Shown: one piece after another, positions 63,978-64,000 of the stretch | Numbering within the stretch: position 1 is the first letter of the stretch | Layout of the letters: the number at the start of each line of letters is the position of its first letter | Source: Ceriagrion tenellum | Taxonomy: Eukaryota > Arthropoda > Insecta > Odonata > Coenagrionidae | NCBI GenBank assembly: GCA_963169105.1 | Contig: OY720633.1 | Coordinates: 143,078,700 to 143,142,699 of the forward strand | Length of the DNA stretch: 64,000 nt | Direction: 5' to 3' | Translations under genes and position numbers: made by a program | Notes under the pieces: generated by a model | Databases searched by the model: none | What the model was told of the DNA's origin: nothing | What the model saw: only the letters and a program-made list of their open reading frames with translations

Positions 63978-64000
63978 AGATTTTTGATTCAGTAACTAAA

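Noticed and set aside
1..64000. CRISPR array, operon, prophage or bacterial features
   Set aside because: No regularly spaced repeats or tandem bacterial-type genes; the content is eukaryotic throughout.

Overview
This is eukaryotic, AT-rich DNA with spliced introns, a TATA box plus arthropod-type TCAGT initiator, and a repeat load typical of an arthropod, most likely an insect. No bacterial gene organisation is present. The species cannot be fixed from the sequence. Nearly every longer open frame is a transposable-element remnant. The clear exception is one intact-looking host gene on the minus strand.

Host gene. A secreted lipocalin of 199 residues runs from a core promoter near 57,120 down to a poly(A) signal near 27,030. 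It has a 27-nt non-coding first exon (57,089-57,063) and five coding exons: 51,998-51,870 (signal peptide), 50,051-49,909 (G-x-W motif), 42,164-42,058, 41,047-40,952 and 27,698-27,574. All splice sites are canonical, every exon junction keeps frame (phases 0, 2, 1, 1) and four mature cysteines have lipocalin-like spacing. Its five introns (about 5.0, 1.8, 7.7, 1.0 and 13.3 kb) are largely filled with mobile elements.

Mobile elements by region. 0.7-7.6 kb: ends of three LINEs, a copia integrase remnant and a MITE-like element. 11-15.2 kb: an almost complete CR1/Jockey-type LINE split by a 1.37-kb element with terminal inverted repeats (TIRs). 17.6-22.6 kb: three short inverted dimers of Penelope-like element (PLE) ends, a MITE and LINE tails. 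22.9-26.6 kb: an almost complete endonuclease-RT LINE split by a second MITE. 27.8-28.1 kb: a PLE inverted dimer with two hammerhead-like motifs. 29.7-32.9 kb: an I/R1-type LINE whose ORF2 core is gone, with a probable PLE RT piece in the gap. 33.3-33.8, 39.6-40.3, 41.2-41.6 and 55.3-56.3 kb: PLE 3' regions, three with GIY-YIG-type endonuclease remnants. 36-37.3 kb: an LTR-retrotransposon gag-protease remnant with a perfect 249-bp tandem duplication. 41.1-41.9 kb: a hAT-like element. 43.3-44.2 kb: an internally deleted mariner. 50.3-51.6 kb: a young-looking LINE. 58.2-62.7 kb: a LINE interrupted by a full-length LINE, with matching target-site sequence.

Most interesting signal. Divergent PLE ends repeatedly carry a hammerhead-ribozyme-like motif: CUGANGA-like core, short stem II, GAAA, then a self-complementary CCNNGG followed by UC. 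In four copies a TATATA box lies 30-32 nt upstream, so a transcript from that box would begin at the ribozyme. PLE-linked hammerheads are known; the fixed TATA spacing and the covarying palindrome are read here directly from the sequence.
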